From the NCBI RefSeq assembly GCF_014205295.1, contig NZ_JACHNF010000001.1, positions 5,952,001 to 6,016,000 on the forward strand: DNA of 64,000 nucleotides, read 5' to 3'. Position 1 is the first letter of the stretch. Each line of letters opens with the position of its first letter. Positions 42,342 to 49,943 of the stretch are shown piece after piece. The stretch comes from Kribbella solani (GTDB taxonomy: Bacteria > Actinomycetota > Actinomycetes > Propionibacteriales > Kribbellaceae). A model generated the notes under the pieces. It saw only the letters and a program-made list of their open reading frames with translations, was not told the origin of the DNA and searched no databases. Position numbers and translations under genes: made by a program.

Positions 42342-42504
42342 GAGAAGTCGAACGGATCGGCCGTGGACCCTCGGTGGTGCGTGTCGGCGTCACTGCGATC
42401 GACACGAGCCGTACCGAGTTCTTGCCGACTCGCGAATGAAACATCGGAGATCGAGCGGTGTGGGCCGAGCTAGGGTGCCTGACTAGCGCCTCCCGCGGCC
42501 GCCC

Positions 42505-43665
42505 TCAGACCGCTCGGAGTGCCTCCTCCAAGCTCGCTACCGACTCCTCTCCCGGAAACCGTCGCCGCAGCTCCTGGTCCAGCTCGCTCGCGATCATCCG
42601 GAGGTGCACCTTGCTCTTGCGACCGTCCTTGAGCCCTTCGATGCCGAGGTCGACGGCCCGCTCCAGGTCGCCCTGGCGGCCGGCGACGAACGCCAGCGTG
42701 AGCCTGCACTCTGAGATCCGCATCGGGCTCAACTCGGTGCCGTCCGGTGCGATGTTGTCGCCGATGACGGATGTGGCGTACTCGCTTGCCTGCACGTCGT
42801 CCCGCGCCATTCGGTGGATGTCCATCGAGTAGTAGTCCCATTTCGCAGGGTCGACCTTGAAGTGGTTGTCCGGTCGGTCCGGGTACGGCAGTTCGGCGAG
42901 CAGGTCACGTCCGGACTCGAGTAGCGTCGATAGCCCAGATTCTCCAAGGCGCGCCCGTGCCTTTGCCTCCTGGGCGAGGAGCTGGACTTGAACACTGGTG
43001 CCCTGGGCAACTGCCTGACCGCGTCGGGATGCCTCGACGGCCTGCCGGAATCGTCCTTGGGTCAGAGCGAACCAGGCGGTCATCTCGTGGCCCCACCCCA
43101 CGATCTCCGGATGGCCGGCCTCCGCGCCGAGCTGGGCGGCTGCTACGCGTGTGGATTCCGCCGCTGTTCCCATCCCGAGGTCGTACTCAACACACCCGGC
43201 GAGCAGGGCGAGCCAACCGCCGGCCACCAACAGGTCTGAATGCACCCTGAGACCAACCGGACGACGTAGGAGGCTCCCGACGTACTGCAGCCATTCGTGA
43301 GCCTCCTCGCGCAGTTCCAGGGCGTCTCGCCGGTTGTACTGACAGCACAGCTCCTCAACGGTCGAGTGAAGCGACTCGATCGTGTTCGGCGTCGTGTCCG
43401 ACGACTGCAAGCGTGAGACCAGCTCGGCCGTCTGCCAGGGCGTTTCGTTGAGCCTCGCTGCCGCGTCCTGTCGGGCCGCCGCGATCAGCTCACCCTTCGC
43501 CCGCAATGCCGCGTCACAGGCCCTCGCGACATCGTCGGTCGCCGGCTTCCGGCCGTTCTCGATATTCGACAGGTAGGACCGGCTGAAGTGCGTTACCCGT
43601 GCCAGGTCACCAAGCGACCACCCGCGATGGTCGCGGTACTCCTGGAGGCGGCTCCCGAACGACAT
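42505..43665 (-). CDS. XRE family regulator with TPR-like C-terminal domain
   Basis: A 386-residue protein. Residues 3-58 form an XRE helix-turn-helix (LQEYRDHRGWSLGDLARVTHFSRSYLSNIENG trimmed to its core, beginning LQEYRDHRGW), followed by a helical TPR-like sensor domain typical of actinobacterial regulators that respond to peptides or development. I take the ATG at 43665; an in-frame GTG at 43683 is possible. It lies inside the tRNA-Gly island, divergent from a 57-residue gene, with two palindromes between them. A decayed second copy of its C-terminal half lies at 44.7 kb. Confidence 0.82.
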   Translation of the reverse strand: MSFGSRLQEYRDHRGWSLGDLARVTHFSRSYLSNIENGRKPATDDVARACDAALRAKGELIAAARQDAAARLNETPWQTAELVSRLQSSDTTPNTIESLHSTVEELCCQYNRRDALELREEAHEWLQYVGSLLRRPVGLRVHSDLLVAGGWLALLAGCVEYDLGMGTAAESTRVAAAQLGAEAGHPEIVGWGHEMTAWFALTQGRFRQAVEASRRGQAVAQGTSVQVQLLAQEAKARARLGESGLSTLLESGRDLLAELPYPDRPDNHFKVDPAKWDYYSMDIHRMARDDVQASEYATSVIGDNIAPDGTELSPMRISECRLTLAFVAGRQGDLERAVDLGIEGLKDGRKSKVHLRMIASELDQELRRRFPGEESVASLEEALRAV

Positions 43666-43688
43666 AACCCCAGTGTCACCCACGCTCT

Positions 43689-43736
43689 GTATCCCTGTCT
43701 CCCGATGGCAAGGGATACGCGGGAATCATCGATTCC
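43689..43736. promoter_or_regulatory. Two palindromes in the divergent XRE / micro-gene promoter
   Basis: GTATCCCT at 43689-43696 is inverted as AGGGATAC at 43711-43718. GGAATC at 43722-43727 pairs with GATTCC at 43731-43736 around ATC. Both lie between the XRE start and the 57-residue gene, where the XRE protein would be expected to bind. Confidence 0.6.
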
Positions 43737-43763
43737 GGGTACCGCGTCGAGCATGCTCCGAAC

Positions 43764-43937
43764 ATGAACGACATAACGCGGGGACTGGAGCGCGACGCTG
43801 CAGAATGGCCCGTCCTGCGAGCGGCGCAGGACATTGACTGTGACGGCAACAACCCGAAGACCGGCCAGAGATGCGTCCTCGGCCAGCACCGGGGCTACCA
43901 CCGAGACGAGACGGGTGCGGAGTGGCTGGACAAGTGA
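43764..43937 (+). CDS. 57-residue protein with possible Cys2His2 metal site
   Basis: The frame starts at an ATG 98 bp from the divergent XRE gene. The product has NDITRGLERDAAEWPVLRAA, then C-x10-C-x4-H-x3-H in DIDCDGNNPKTGQRCVLGQH and RGYH, ending DETGAEWLDK. The spacing suggests a small zinc-binding unit. Similar short proteins next to XRE regulators occur in actinobacterial mobile elements as I recall. Its stop overlaps the next frame in a GTGA junction. Confidence 0.65.
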   Translation: MNDITRGLERDAAEWPVLRAAQDIDCDGNNPKTGQRCVLGQHRGYHRDETGAEWLDK

Positions 43938-44047
43938 AGCGGCGCGTACGCCGCCTGCGCAATCGGTACTCGCCCTGGCGACGCGGATACAGCGAAGGCT
44001 TCGAGGGAGGCATCTGGGTGCGGCCGACTACGTCGATCGGCTGCTAG
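43934..44047 (+). CDS. Small basic protein, possibly frameshifted
   Basis: A GTG overlapping the previous stop opens a 37-residue frame, KRRVRRLRNRYSPWRRGYSE then GFEGGIWVRPTTSIGC. From about 44015 the frame -1 to it reads more like protein: HLGAADYVDRLLAGQSGPTI followed by ARDDVSDVADRIRREMS, ending at 44124. A single-base change near 44010-44020 would join the two into one protein of about 62 residues. Either the gene is broken, or it uses a programmed shift, or the sequence has an error. Confidence 0.5.
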   Translation: MKRRVRRLRNRYSPWRRGYSEGFEGGIWVRPTTSIGC

Positions 44048-44124
44048 CCGGGCAGTCCGGTCCGACGATCGCCCGCGACGACGTGAGCGACGTTGCCGAC
44101 CGAATCCGCAGGGAGATGTCCTAA

Positions 44125-44520
44125 GTCTGGTCAGGTCGGCATGTAAGCACGTGATTCCCCCGCCTTGCCGACCTGACCGCTCCACCTGTGCGCGAAATGT
44201 AGTCATGATCCGTCGTGCTTCATGGCTTCCGGGGCGCCCCTGTGCCTGCGCGCGTGCCCGATTCGTGCCCGATCGGGCGGTGTGCGGCGCGTAGAGGCGG
44301 TCAACAGTGGTCACTCGGGTCCGGGGAACCGGCTCGGTGGCGCTGAGCGTGAGTCGCGCGGGGATGACAACTCTGTTCCCAAGCTGACAGTGCGAGTTCG
44401 ATTCTCGTCACCCGCTCCACAGCTCATCCCAGGTCCGAGGTCTTCGGGCGTGTCTCAGGTCGCGGAACGGTCCGATCAAGTCCGTGTACGCGCGTCTCCG
44501 GAACGTTGACCGATGCAACA
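44125..44520. other. Right end of the tRNA-Gly island
   Basis: No gene is supported in this 396-bp stretch. It contains the tandem pair CGTGCCCGAT at 44253-44262 and 44264-44273 (11-bp period), the second tRNA fragment at 44376-44420, and a copy of CCCAGGTCCGAGG from the tRNA terminator at 44428-44440. No integrase gene is present. Confidence 0.6.
44376..44420 (+). repeat. attR-like 45-bp direct repeat, copy 2 (orphan tRNA-Gly 3' part)
   Basis: Identical to 41942-41986. It lacks the acceptor 5' strand and D arm, so it is not a gene. Thirteen further bases of the original downstream flank recur 8 bp beyond it. Confidence 0.85.
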
Positions 44521-44676
44521 GTGGCCGCCGTATACGAAACAAACGCTTCAGTCACACGTTTGACCGGCGCCGTGTTCGAGAGACGGTTCCCGTCCTTCGT
44601 CTCGCCGTATGAGATAGCTGCCGCCTCCGCCGGCCTGACCGAGGACGCGATCCGGGCCGCGCTGGACAGCGAGTAG
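44521..44676 (+). CDS. Possible 51-residue protein or fragment
   Basis: A GTG-started frame (TTG at 44506 is also possible) with protein-like text: RRFPSFVSPYEIAAASAGLT then EDAIRAALDSE. There is no good ribosome site. It may be a remnant of a larger gene lost when the island formed. Low certainty. Confidence 0.3.
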   Translation: MAAVYETNASVTRLTGAVFERRFPSFVSPYEIAAASAGLTEDAIRAALDSE

Positions 44677-44747
44677 GAGCACAGCCTGTTTGCGGGCTTG
44701 GCGACTCCATTCGTGCCGGCGGGCCGCGGAGGGTGGCGGTTGACGAT

Positions 44748-45227
44748 TCAGACTGCTCGGATCGCGTCACTCAAGCCGCTGAGAGTCACTTCACCGGGGA
44801 AGCGCCGCTGTAGCTCCTGGTCCAGCTCGCTGGCGATCATCCGGAGGTGAACCTTGCTCTGGCGACCGTCCTCGAGCCCTTCGACGCCGAGGTCGACGGC
44901 CTGCTCCAGGTCGCCCTGGCGGCCGGCGACGAATGCCAGCGTGAGCCTGCACTCTGAGATCCGCATCGGGCTCAACTCGGTGCCGTCCGGTGCGATGTTG
45001 TCGCCGATGACGGATGTGGCGTACTCGCTTGCCTGCACGTCGTCCCGCGCTATCCGCGGCAGCGCCTTGGCTTCCTGGGCGAAGGGTTGGACTGGGGCAC
45101 TGGTGCCCTGGGCAACTGCCTGACCGAGTTGGGATGCGTCGACGGCCTGGCGGAAGCGGCCTTGGGTGAGGGCGAACCAGGCGGTCATCTCGTGGCTCTG
45201 CCCAACGATCGCCGGGTGATCCGCCTC
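44748..45227 (-). pseudogene. Decayed second copy of the XRE regulator (C-terminal part)
   Basis: The 159 codons before the stop match the C-terminal half of the XRE gene at 42505-43665, for example EMTAWFALTQGRFRQAV, ARDDVQASEYATSVIGDN and SPMRISECRLTLAFVAGRQG. About 45 residues are missing in frame between AQEAKA and ARDDVQ, and similarity stops at about 45227, where unrelated G-rich DNA begins. The N-terminal DNA-binding part is gone. Remaining codons differ modestly, so the copy is not a recent exact duplicate. Confidence 0.85.
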
Positions 45228-45386
45228 GGGCAGGTCCGTCTTGGCGATTGGGGGACCAGCTGGCGAGCGGAGAGGGAGTACGTGGGGTGGGTGTGGCGTG
45301 GGGTTTGAGGGTGGGGTGGGTGGTTGTTGCATTAGTTGGCTTTGGGGGGCTGCTTGGATTGGTGGTGAGGCTCTATCGTTTGGCGG

Positions 45387-45881
45387 ATGAGCTATCAGCA
45401 GCAGCCGTCGCAGTTTCAGCCGCCGCAGCAGCCCCAGCAGGCGCAGCCGCCCCAGCAGCAGTATCAGCCGCAGCAGGGGTATCAGCAGCCGCATTATCAG
45501 GCGCAGCAGGCTATGGGGATGTTGCAGTTGACTGTGCAGGGTAGTGCGATGACTTCCAATTTGGTGCCGCCTACGGTGCGGTTGAACGGGTATCCGGTGC
45601 CGGTCAAGTACGGGCGGAATGACATTCCGGTGCCGGCGGGGCCGTTGCGGGTTGAGGTTCAGTCGCAGTGGATTCTCACGTACGGGAAGGCTGCGCTCGA
45701 CTGTATGGTGCAGCCGAATCAGGCCGTGCCGGTTTTCTACGCGTCGCCGTATCACCAGTTCACGTCCGGGAGTATCGGGCACACGAAGGTGAAGCGGAAA
45801 GGGCTCGGCACGATGTTGGGCCTGGTCGGGGTGATTGTCGCGGTGGTCGTACTGGTGAATGTGCTCGTGGCACTCAACTGA
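45387..45881 (+). CDS. Gln/Pro-rich protein with C-terminal membrane anchor
   Basis: A 164-residue protein. Residues 1-44 are almost only Gln, Pro and Tyr (QQPSQFQPPQQPQQ and so on). A compact beta-rich domain follows (LQLTVQGSAM to PVFYASPYHQF), then a C-terminal membrane helix near 140-163. With the helix last, it is likely tail-anchored with its bulk in the cytoplasm. Codon use is less GC-strict than in most neighbours (many TTG and GGG codons). Family not recognised. Confidence 0.7.
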   Translation: MSYQQQPSQFQPPQQPQQAQPPQQQYQPQQGYQQPHYQAQQAMGMLQLTVQGSAMTSNLVPPTVRLNGYPVPVKYGRNDIPVPAGPLRVEVQSQWILTYGKAALDCMVQPNQAVPVFYASPYHQFTSGSIGHTKVKRKGLGTMLGLVGVIVAVVVLVNVLVALN

Positions 45882-45905
45882 GAACAGGCCGAGGAGAATC
45901 GCTGG

Positions 45906-46448
45906 ATGTCGGCTGAGTCGGAGCACGGCAGGCGGGCGCCGGGCGGGATCGCGCTGCGGGCGCGGGCCACGTTCGATCGCGATGGTGAGGTCGCGCACGT
46001 CTCGAAGCTCACCGTGGACGAATCGCGGGCGGCGCACCGCTGGGTGATTACCAGGGACGGGCACGCCGTCCAGTACCGCGATGACGATCCGGTGGGCAAG
46101 GCACTCACCGAGCAACTTCGGTCGGGGCCTGGGCGGGACCTGACGGGGGAGTTTGCCGCGGGGCTACGTCATATCTCACCGGCCGGCGCGAAGCGGCTGT
46201 GTGACGAAGCGAAGTCGACGACCGGGGATCAGGCTGGTCGGGATGCGATCGACCGGTGGTTTCAGAAGATCACCCCGGCGTTGGAAGCCAACTGGTCGGT
46301 GGAGTTGCTCGTCGCGGATGCGCTGAAGGCACAACGGACCGGTGGTCGGTCGGCCGGTGACGGTCGCCCGGGAAGTTCAAGGCCGCAGACGGCTCGGGTT
46401 TCGGGGCGAGCCGATCGCCGTGGTCCGGGTGGTCGCGGCGGTTCCTGA
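45906..46448 (+). CDS. Hypothetical cytoplasmic protein (180 residues)
   Basis: A 180-residue soluble protein with GAGGAG 9 nt before the ATG, 24 bp after the Gln/Pro-rich gene, so probably in one operon with it. The first half has short beta segments (ALRARATFDRDGEVAHVSKL) and the second half is helical, ending in a basic Gly/Arg/Ser tail. I do not recognise a family. Confidence 0.6.
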   Translation: MSAESEHGRRAPGGIALRARATFDRDGEVAHVSKLTVDESRAAHRWVITRDGHAVQYRDDDPVGKALTEQLRSGPGRDLTGEFAAGLRHISPAGAKRLCDEAKSTTGDQAGRDAIDRWFQKITPALEANWSVELLVADALKAQRTGGRSAGDGRPGSSRPQTARVSGRADRRGPGGRGGS

Positions 46449-46502
46449 GGCGTACTTCGCCTTGAACGAACAGTCGACGCCGCAGTACGCGCCCGTCGCC
46501 CA

Positions 46503-46527
46503 GGTGGTTTGTATCAAACGGTTGACT
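46503..46527 (+). repeat. 25-bp dispersed repeat, copy 2
   Basis: Matches 42286-42310 with one difference. It lies in the gap between two convergent genes, 55 bp after one stop and 10 bp before the other. The position fits an insertion boundary better than a promoter. Confidence 0.75.
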
Positions 46528-46537
46528 GAGGCAAGGG

Positions 46538-47128
46538 TCAGCCGCGGGCGGGGCCGGTGGGGGTGGTCGTTGGTGGGGTGGTGGGGCAGCTGGTGGGGGT
46601 GGTTCGGCCCAATTGCCAGACGAGGTCTACCTGGGGGTCCGAGGTTCGGCGGATGGTGAGGGTCAGGCCGGGTTTGGTGGTGCAGATCTTGAGGCCGGGG
46701 GCGTACGCCGACGAGCAGGTGAGATCTTGGGGTGCGCCGCCGTTGGCCGAGATCTTCAGGGCGGCCGGGGCGGAGCAGACGGCGCGGATCTCGTACGAGC
46801 CTGGTACCAGGGTGACGTCTTCGTTGGTTGCGGTGCGGTCGTAGTCGAGGTCCTCGCGCCAGATCACCTGTGGATCGTGGGGGAGGTCGCTGAGCTTGAG
46901 CGGGTTGCCGGCCGGGGTGGTGGGGGTCGCGTTCGGTGAGGTGCTCGGCGGGTGGACGGCTTCGTCACTCGAACAACCCGCCGCCAAGCAGCAGCTAACC
47001 GCCAGCAGCGCCGCGCCGACGGGGCGGGCGACGACGGCAAGCGCCGTCCAGGCCGGGCGAGTGGTGGCGGTCAGCGCCGCGCTGGCGGGGTGTGTGGTGG
47101 CTGGTGAAGTTGTGGGGGTGGGGTTCAT
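46538..47128 (-). CDS. Small lipoprotein, hypothetical
   Basis: A 196-residue protein whose hydrophobic segment (near 28-51) ends in the lipobox LAAGC with Cys52, followed by a Ser/Pro/Thr linker. The outer domain of about 110 residues contains SYEIRAVCSAPAALKISANG and four cysteines that may pair in two disulfides. It ends in a Thr/Pro tail. The ATG at 47128 gives a long basic-poor leader of Thr/Pro/Ala; a later start nearer the hydrophobic core is possible. Function unknown. Confidence 0.65.
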   Translation of the reverse strand: MNPTPTTSPATTHPASAALTATTRPAWTALAVVARPVGAALLAVSCCLAAGCSSDEAVHPPSTSPNATPTTPAGNPLKLSDLPHDPQVIWREDLDYDRTATNEDVTLVPGSYEIRAVCSAPAALKISANGGAPQDLTCSSAYAPGLKICTTKPGLTLTIRRTSDPQVDLVWQLGRTTPTSCPTTPPTTTPTGPARG

Positions 47129-47206
47129 TGGGGCGGAAGGTAACACGATGCAGCTTGTTGGCGACACGGTGTTGCAGGTTGTTGCAGATGTTGTGCGAGG
47201 CAACTG

Positions 47207-48058
47207 TCAGTTGGTGTATGCCTCCAGTTCGACGATGCGGGAGTAGGTGTGGTCGTTGCCGTCCAGGCAGAGGATGCGGATGGCGTCGGCTGTGACAGGG
47301 GTGAAGGTGGTGGTGACGTGGCCGGCGGTGTTGCCGCGGATCTGGGCGACGGTTTGCCAGCTGCCGGACTGTTTGAGCTGGACGTCCCAGTCGCGGAGGC
47401 CGTTCGTGCGGGCGGGGTACTTGGCGGAGTCCAACGTGTACAGCTCGACCCGGCCGACGGTGGTGGGGGTGGCGAGCGCGACGTCGTACGTGTCGGGGAA
47501 CGCCGCGCGGGTGCCGTCGTTCCAGCCGGTGAGGGTGTCCCAGTGCTCGGAGTCCTTGTCGCCGTCGACCGCGCCGCACAGGGTGAAGTTGCCGTGTGTC
47601 GAGGATGCGGTGGCTTGTTCGCCGAGGATGAGGTTGTCCCCGGGGCCCTTCGTGGGCAGCGGGTTCACGGTCACGGGGACGGTCAGCCGGTTGCGGTCGA
47701 CCTCGACGCCGATCCGGTACGTCCCGGGCTTGGCGTCCCTGGGTACGCGCACCTCGACCGGCGCGGACACCGGCTGATCCGGATCGACCGCCGGTAACCA
47801 CGACGAGAACAACGTACGCGACAACTGCAGCGGCCCGTTCGGAGTCAGCGTCAGATCGGCGTACCGGTCCTTGGTTCCGGTGTTCGTCATGGTCAGGTTC
47901 AGCGTGCTCGGAAAGCAGGGCAGACCAACGACGCTGAGCTGCGACGGCATGACACTCACCGCCACGTCGGAAGTTGCCTTGGGCATCGACCCGGAGCCGA
48001 GCAGGGCGGCCGCCAGCAAGGTGCCGGCCGCGACGACGGTTTGGCGGGGGAGCTTCAT
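47207..48058 (-). CDS. Secreted protein with C-terminal discoidin (F5/8 type C) domain
   Basis: A 283-residue exported protein. After the signal peptide comes an immunoglobulin-like domain (STLNLTMTNTGTKDRYADLT, residues about 50-130), then from about 143 a discoidin-type carbohydrate-binding domain (ATASSTHGNFTLCGAVDGDK, NGLRDWDVQLKQSGSWQTVA, and a terminal IVELEAY). It starts inside the stop codon of phoD (ATGA), so the two are co-translated. It may tether the phosphatase activity to a surface glycan; that is inference. Confidence 0.8.
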   Translation of the reverse strand: MKLPRQTVVAAGTLLAAALLGSGSMPKATSDVAVSVMPSQLSVVGLPCFPSTLNLTMTNTGTKDRYADLTLTPNGPLQLSRTLFSSWLPAVDPDQPVSAPVEVRVPRDAKPGTYRIGVEVDRNRLTVPVTVNPLPTKGPGDNLILGEQATASSTHGNFTLCGAVDGDKDSEHWDTLTGWNDGTRAAFPDTYDVALATPTTVGRVELYTLDSAKYPARTNGLRDWDVQLKQSGSWQTVAQIRGNTAGHVTTTFTPVTADAIRILCLDGNDHTYSRIVELEAYTN

Positions 48059-49626
48059 TGCTGGACCTCCGAGATGCCGGGGCGGCCGTCCTCGACCAGG
48101 AGTTTGGCGCGGGTACTGACGGTGCCGCCTTGGACGGACACCTTGTCGACGACGCGATAGTCGGAGATCCACTGCCGCGGCGTGATCGTGCAGCTCACGT
48201 ACCCGCGCTGGAAGTTGCCGAACTTCATGTGCGGGTTCTCCCGCAGCAGCGTCGCGCCGCCGGCGTCCAGGTCCTGCCCGTCGATCCCGGAGGTGATCGA
48301 CGTACCGACGAACTCGGCGCCGACGGTTGCCGACGAAGGATCGGTGAAGTCGAGCTTCAGATCGGACGCGACACTGCGGTGAAGGTCGCCCGCGATCGAC
48401 ACCAGGTTGCGTACCTTCCGCTGCGCCGCGCCACCAAGAACACGGTCGCGCGACGCCTCGTACCCGTCCCAGGTGTCCATCGGAACGAGTACTTCCGGAC
48501 CGTCCTTCGTGTCCAGCCGGGCGATCGCGGTCTGATGCGCCATCACGTTCCACCGGGATTGTGAGGCCGTCCATCCGTCCAGCAGCCACTTCTCCTGCGC
48601 CGCACCGGTGATGGTGCGGGCAGGGTCCTTCGTCTCCGGCCCGGGCGCCTTGGTTCCATCGCCGTACGCCTGATCCGACCGGTACTGCCGCGTGTCGAGC
48701 ACGCTGAACTCGGCCAGTCGCCCGTACCGAATCCGTCGGTACAGCTGCATGTCCGGCCCTTTCGGCAACTGCGCGAGCCGCAGCGGCATGTGCTCCCAGT
48801 ACGCGCGGAACGCGTTCGCGCGCCGGACCAGGAACTGCGCCGGCGGCGCACTCGGATGCGCTTCGTCGGCCCAGTTGTCGACGACTTCGTGATCGTCGAG
48901 CGTGACGACCCACGGCGCGCGGGCGTGCGCGTTCTGCAGATCCGGGTCGAGCTTGTACGCCGCGTACCGCTGCCTGTATTCGTCGAGCGTCACGGTCTGC
49001 TGGGTGATGTACGGCTCGTTCGAATGCGGCCGGATGCCCCGGTCGATGCCGAACTCGTAGATGTAGTCGCCGAGGAAGAACACCACGTCGTGGTCCCGCT
49101 TCGCCATATCGGCGTACGCGGTGTACCAGCCTTCCCACCACGCCTGACAGGACGCGAACGCCAGCGAGAGCGAGGCCAGTTGCGCGTCGTACGCCGGCGC
49201 GGTCTTCGTCCGGCCGACCGGACTGAGCTGCCCGTTCACCCGGAAGCGGTACCAGTAGTGCCGCCACGGCCGCAGTCCGCGTACGTCGACGTGCACCGAG
49301 TGGCTCGACTCTGGTTGTGCCTTCGCCGTTCCATGGCGTACGACCCGGTGGAACTGTTCGTCTTCGGCGACCTGCCACTGGACTTCGACCGGTCGCCGAT
49401 CCATGCCGCCGAAGGGCGCGAGTGGATCCGGGGCCAGCCGGGTCCAGATCACCACCGCGTCGGGCAGCGGGTCGCCGGACGCGACGCCGAGCGTGAACGG
49501 GTCACGCCGGTCCGGGCGGCCGGTCCAGCCGGCCGCCGCGGCCCGGATCTCCGGCAGGTTGCCGGCCAGCGCGAGCGCGGCCGCCGCTCCGCTGACAGTG
49601 AGGAAGTTGCGTCGTGTACTCCGCAT
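48055..49626 (-). CDS. phoD: Alkaline phosphatase D family phosphodiesterase/phosphatase
   Basis: A 523-residue secreted metallophosphatase. The Tat motif STRRNFLTVSG opens it. Typical PhoD stretches follow: FTLGVASGDPLPDAVVIWTR, FASCQAW, FFLGDYIYE, VVTLDDHEVVDNW and SIAGDLHRS, which hold the iron and calcium ligands. It hydrolyses phosphate esters and teichoic-acid-like polymers outside the cell. It is usually under PhoP control; GTTCACACAAC at 49681-49691 resembles one PHO-box unit, but a second unit in register is not clear. The ATG at 49626 is at the Tat signal. Confidence 0.92.
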   Translation of the reverse strand: MRSTRRNFLTVSGAAAALALAGNLPEIRAAAAGWTGRPDRRDPFTLGVASGDPLPDAVVIWTRLAPDPLAPFGGMDRRPVEVQWQVAEDEQFHRVVRHGTAKAQPESSHSVHVDVRGLRPWRHYWYRFRVNGQLSPVGRTKTAPAYDAQLASLSLAFASCQAWWEGWYTAYADMAKRDHDVVFFLGDYIYEFGIDRGIRPHSNEPYITQQTVTLDEYRQRYAAYKLDPDLQNAHARAPWVVTLDDHEVVDNWADEAHPSAPPAQFLVRRANAFRAYWEHMPLRLAQLPKGPDMQLYRRIRYGRLAEFSVLDTRQYRSDQAYGDGTKAPGPETKDPARTITGAAQEKWLLDGWTASQSRWNVMAHQTAIARLDTKDGPEVLVPMDTWDGYEASRDRVLGGAAQRKVRNLVSIAGDLHRSVASDLKLDFTDPSSATVGAEFVGTSITSGIDGQDLDAGGATLLRENPHMKFGNFQRGYVSCTITPRQWISDYRVVDKVSVQGGTVSTRAKLLVEDGRPGISEVQQ

Positions 49627-49717
49627 CGGCCCACCCGATCAGTTGGAGGTGATCACATCCGTAACGGGAGATTACGAGAAGTTCACACAACAGGGTGGGA
49701 AAATGGCCGGATGCGGC

Positions 49718-49855
49718 CTACTTGACCGTCTTGCTGACCGTCGGCGCATCGGTCGGCGCGGACGGCCGGTAGCCGGTCGGCTGGTGATCGCAGGCGGCGA
49801 GGCCGAGGGCCAGTGGTACGGCGACCACGACGGCCAGCAGGGCGCGACGTTTCAT
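49718..49855 (-). CDS. 45-residue micro-lipoprotein
   Basis: A strong ribosome site (GGAGGAAA, 7 nt before the ATG) opens a frame for KRRALLAVVVAVPLALGLAA and then a lipid-anchor cysteine (Cys22). Only 23 residues remain after the cysteine: DHQPTGYRPSAPTDAPTVSK and TVK. It is a complete signal and lipobox with a tiny tail. It sits upstream of phoD on the same strand, about 90 bp away. Function unknown. Confidence 0.7.
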   Translation of the reverse strand: MKRRALLAVVVAVPLALGLAACDHQPTGYRPSAPTDAPTVSKTVK

Positions 49856-49943
49856 CTGAGTTTCCTCCCCGGGGCGGTGCAGAGCCGTCGGAGTTTATGG
49901 TCTGGACCGCCCGGGGAGGAAGGGTTTTGCAGCTAGTTGCAGC

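Larger units (their letters stand above)
42041..42504. other. Non-coding stretch of the tRNA-Gly island
   Basis: No credible gene is seen in this 464-bp stretch; the open frames have no ribosome sites or coding character. It contains the 25-bp repeat at 42286-42310 that recurs at 46503, and a perfect 20-bp palindrome at 42322-42341. Confidence 0.6.

Noticed and set aside
43834..44124. A 96-codon open frame starting at 43834
   Set aside because: Its first two thirds overlap the 57-residue gene in another frame and are not protein-like; only the last 35 codons look real, which fits a frameshift of the following small gene.
45228..46115. Upstream part of the open frame that contains the decayed XRE copy
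   Set aside because: Beyond 45227 the frame is antisense to the Gln/Pro-rich gene and reads as Leu/Arg/His/Pro low complexity; it is not part of the regulator.
49660..49700. PHO box upstream of phoD
   Set aside because: One GTTCAC unit is present, but no second unit at 11-bp spacing in the same direction is convincing.
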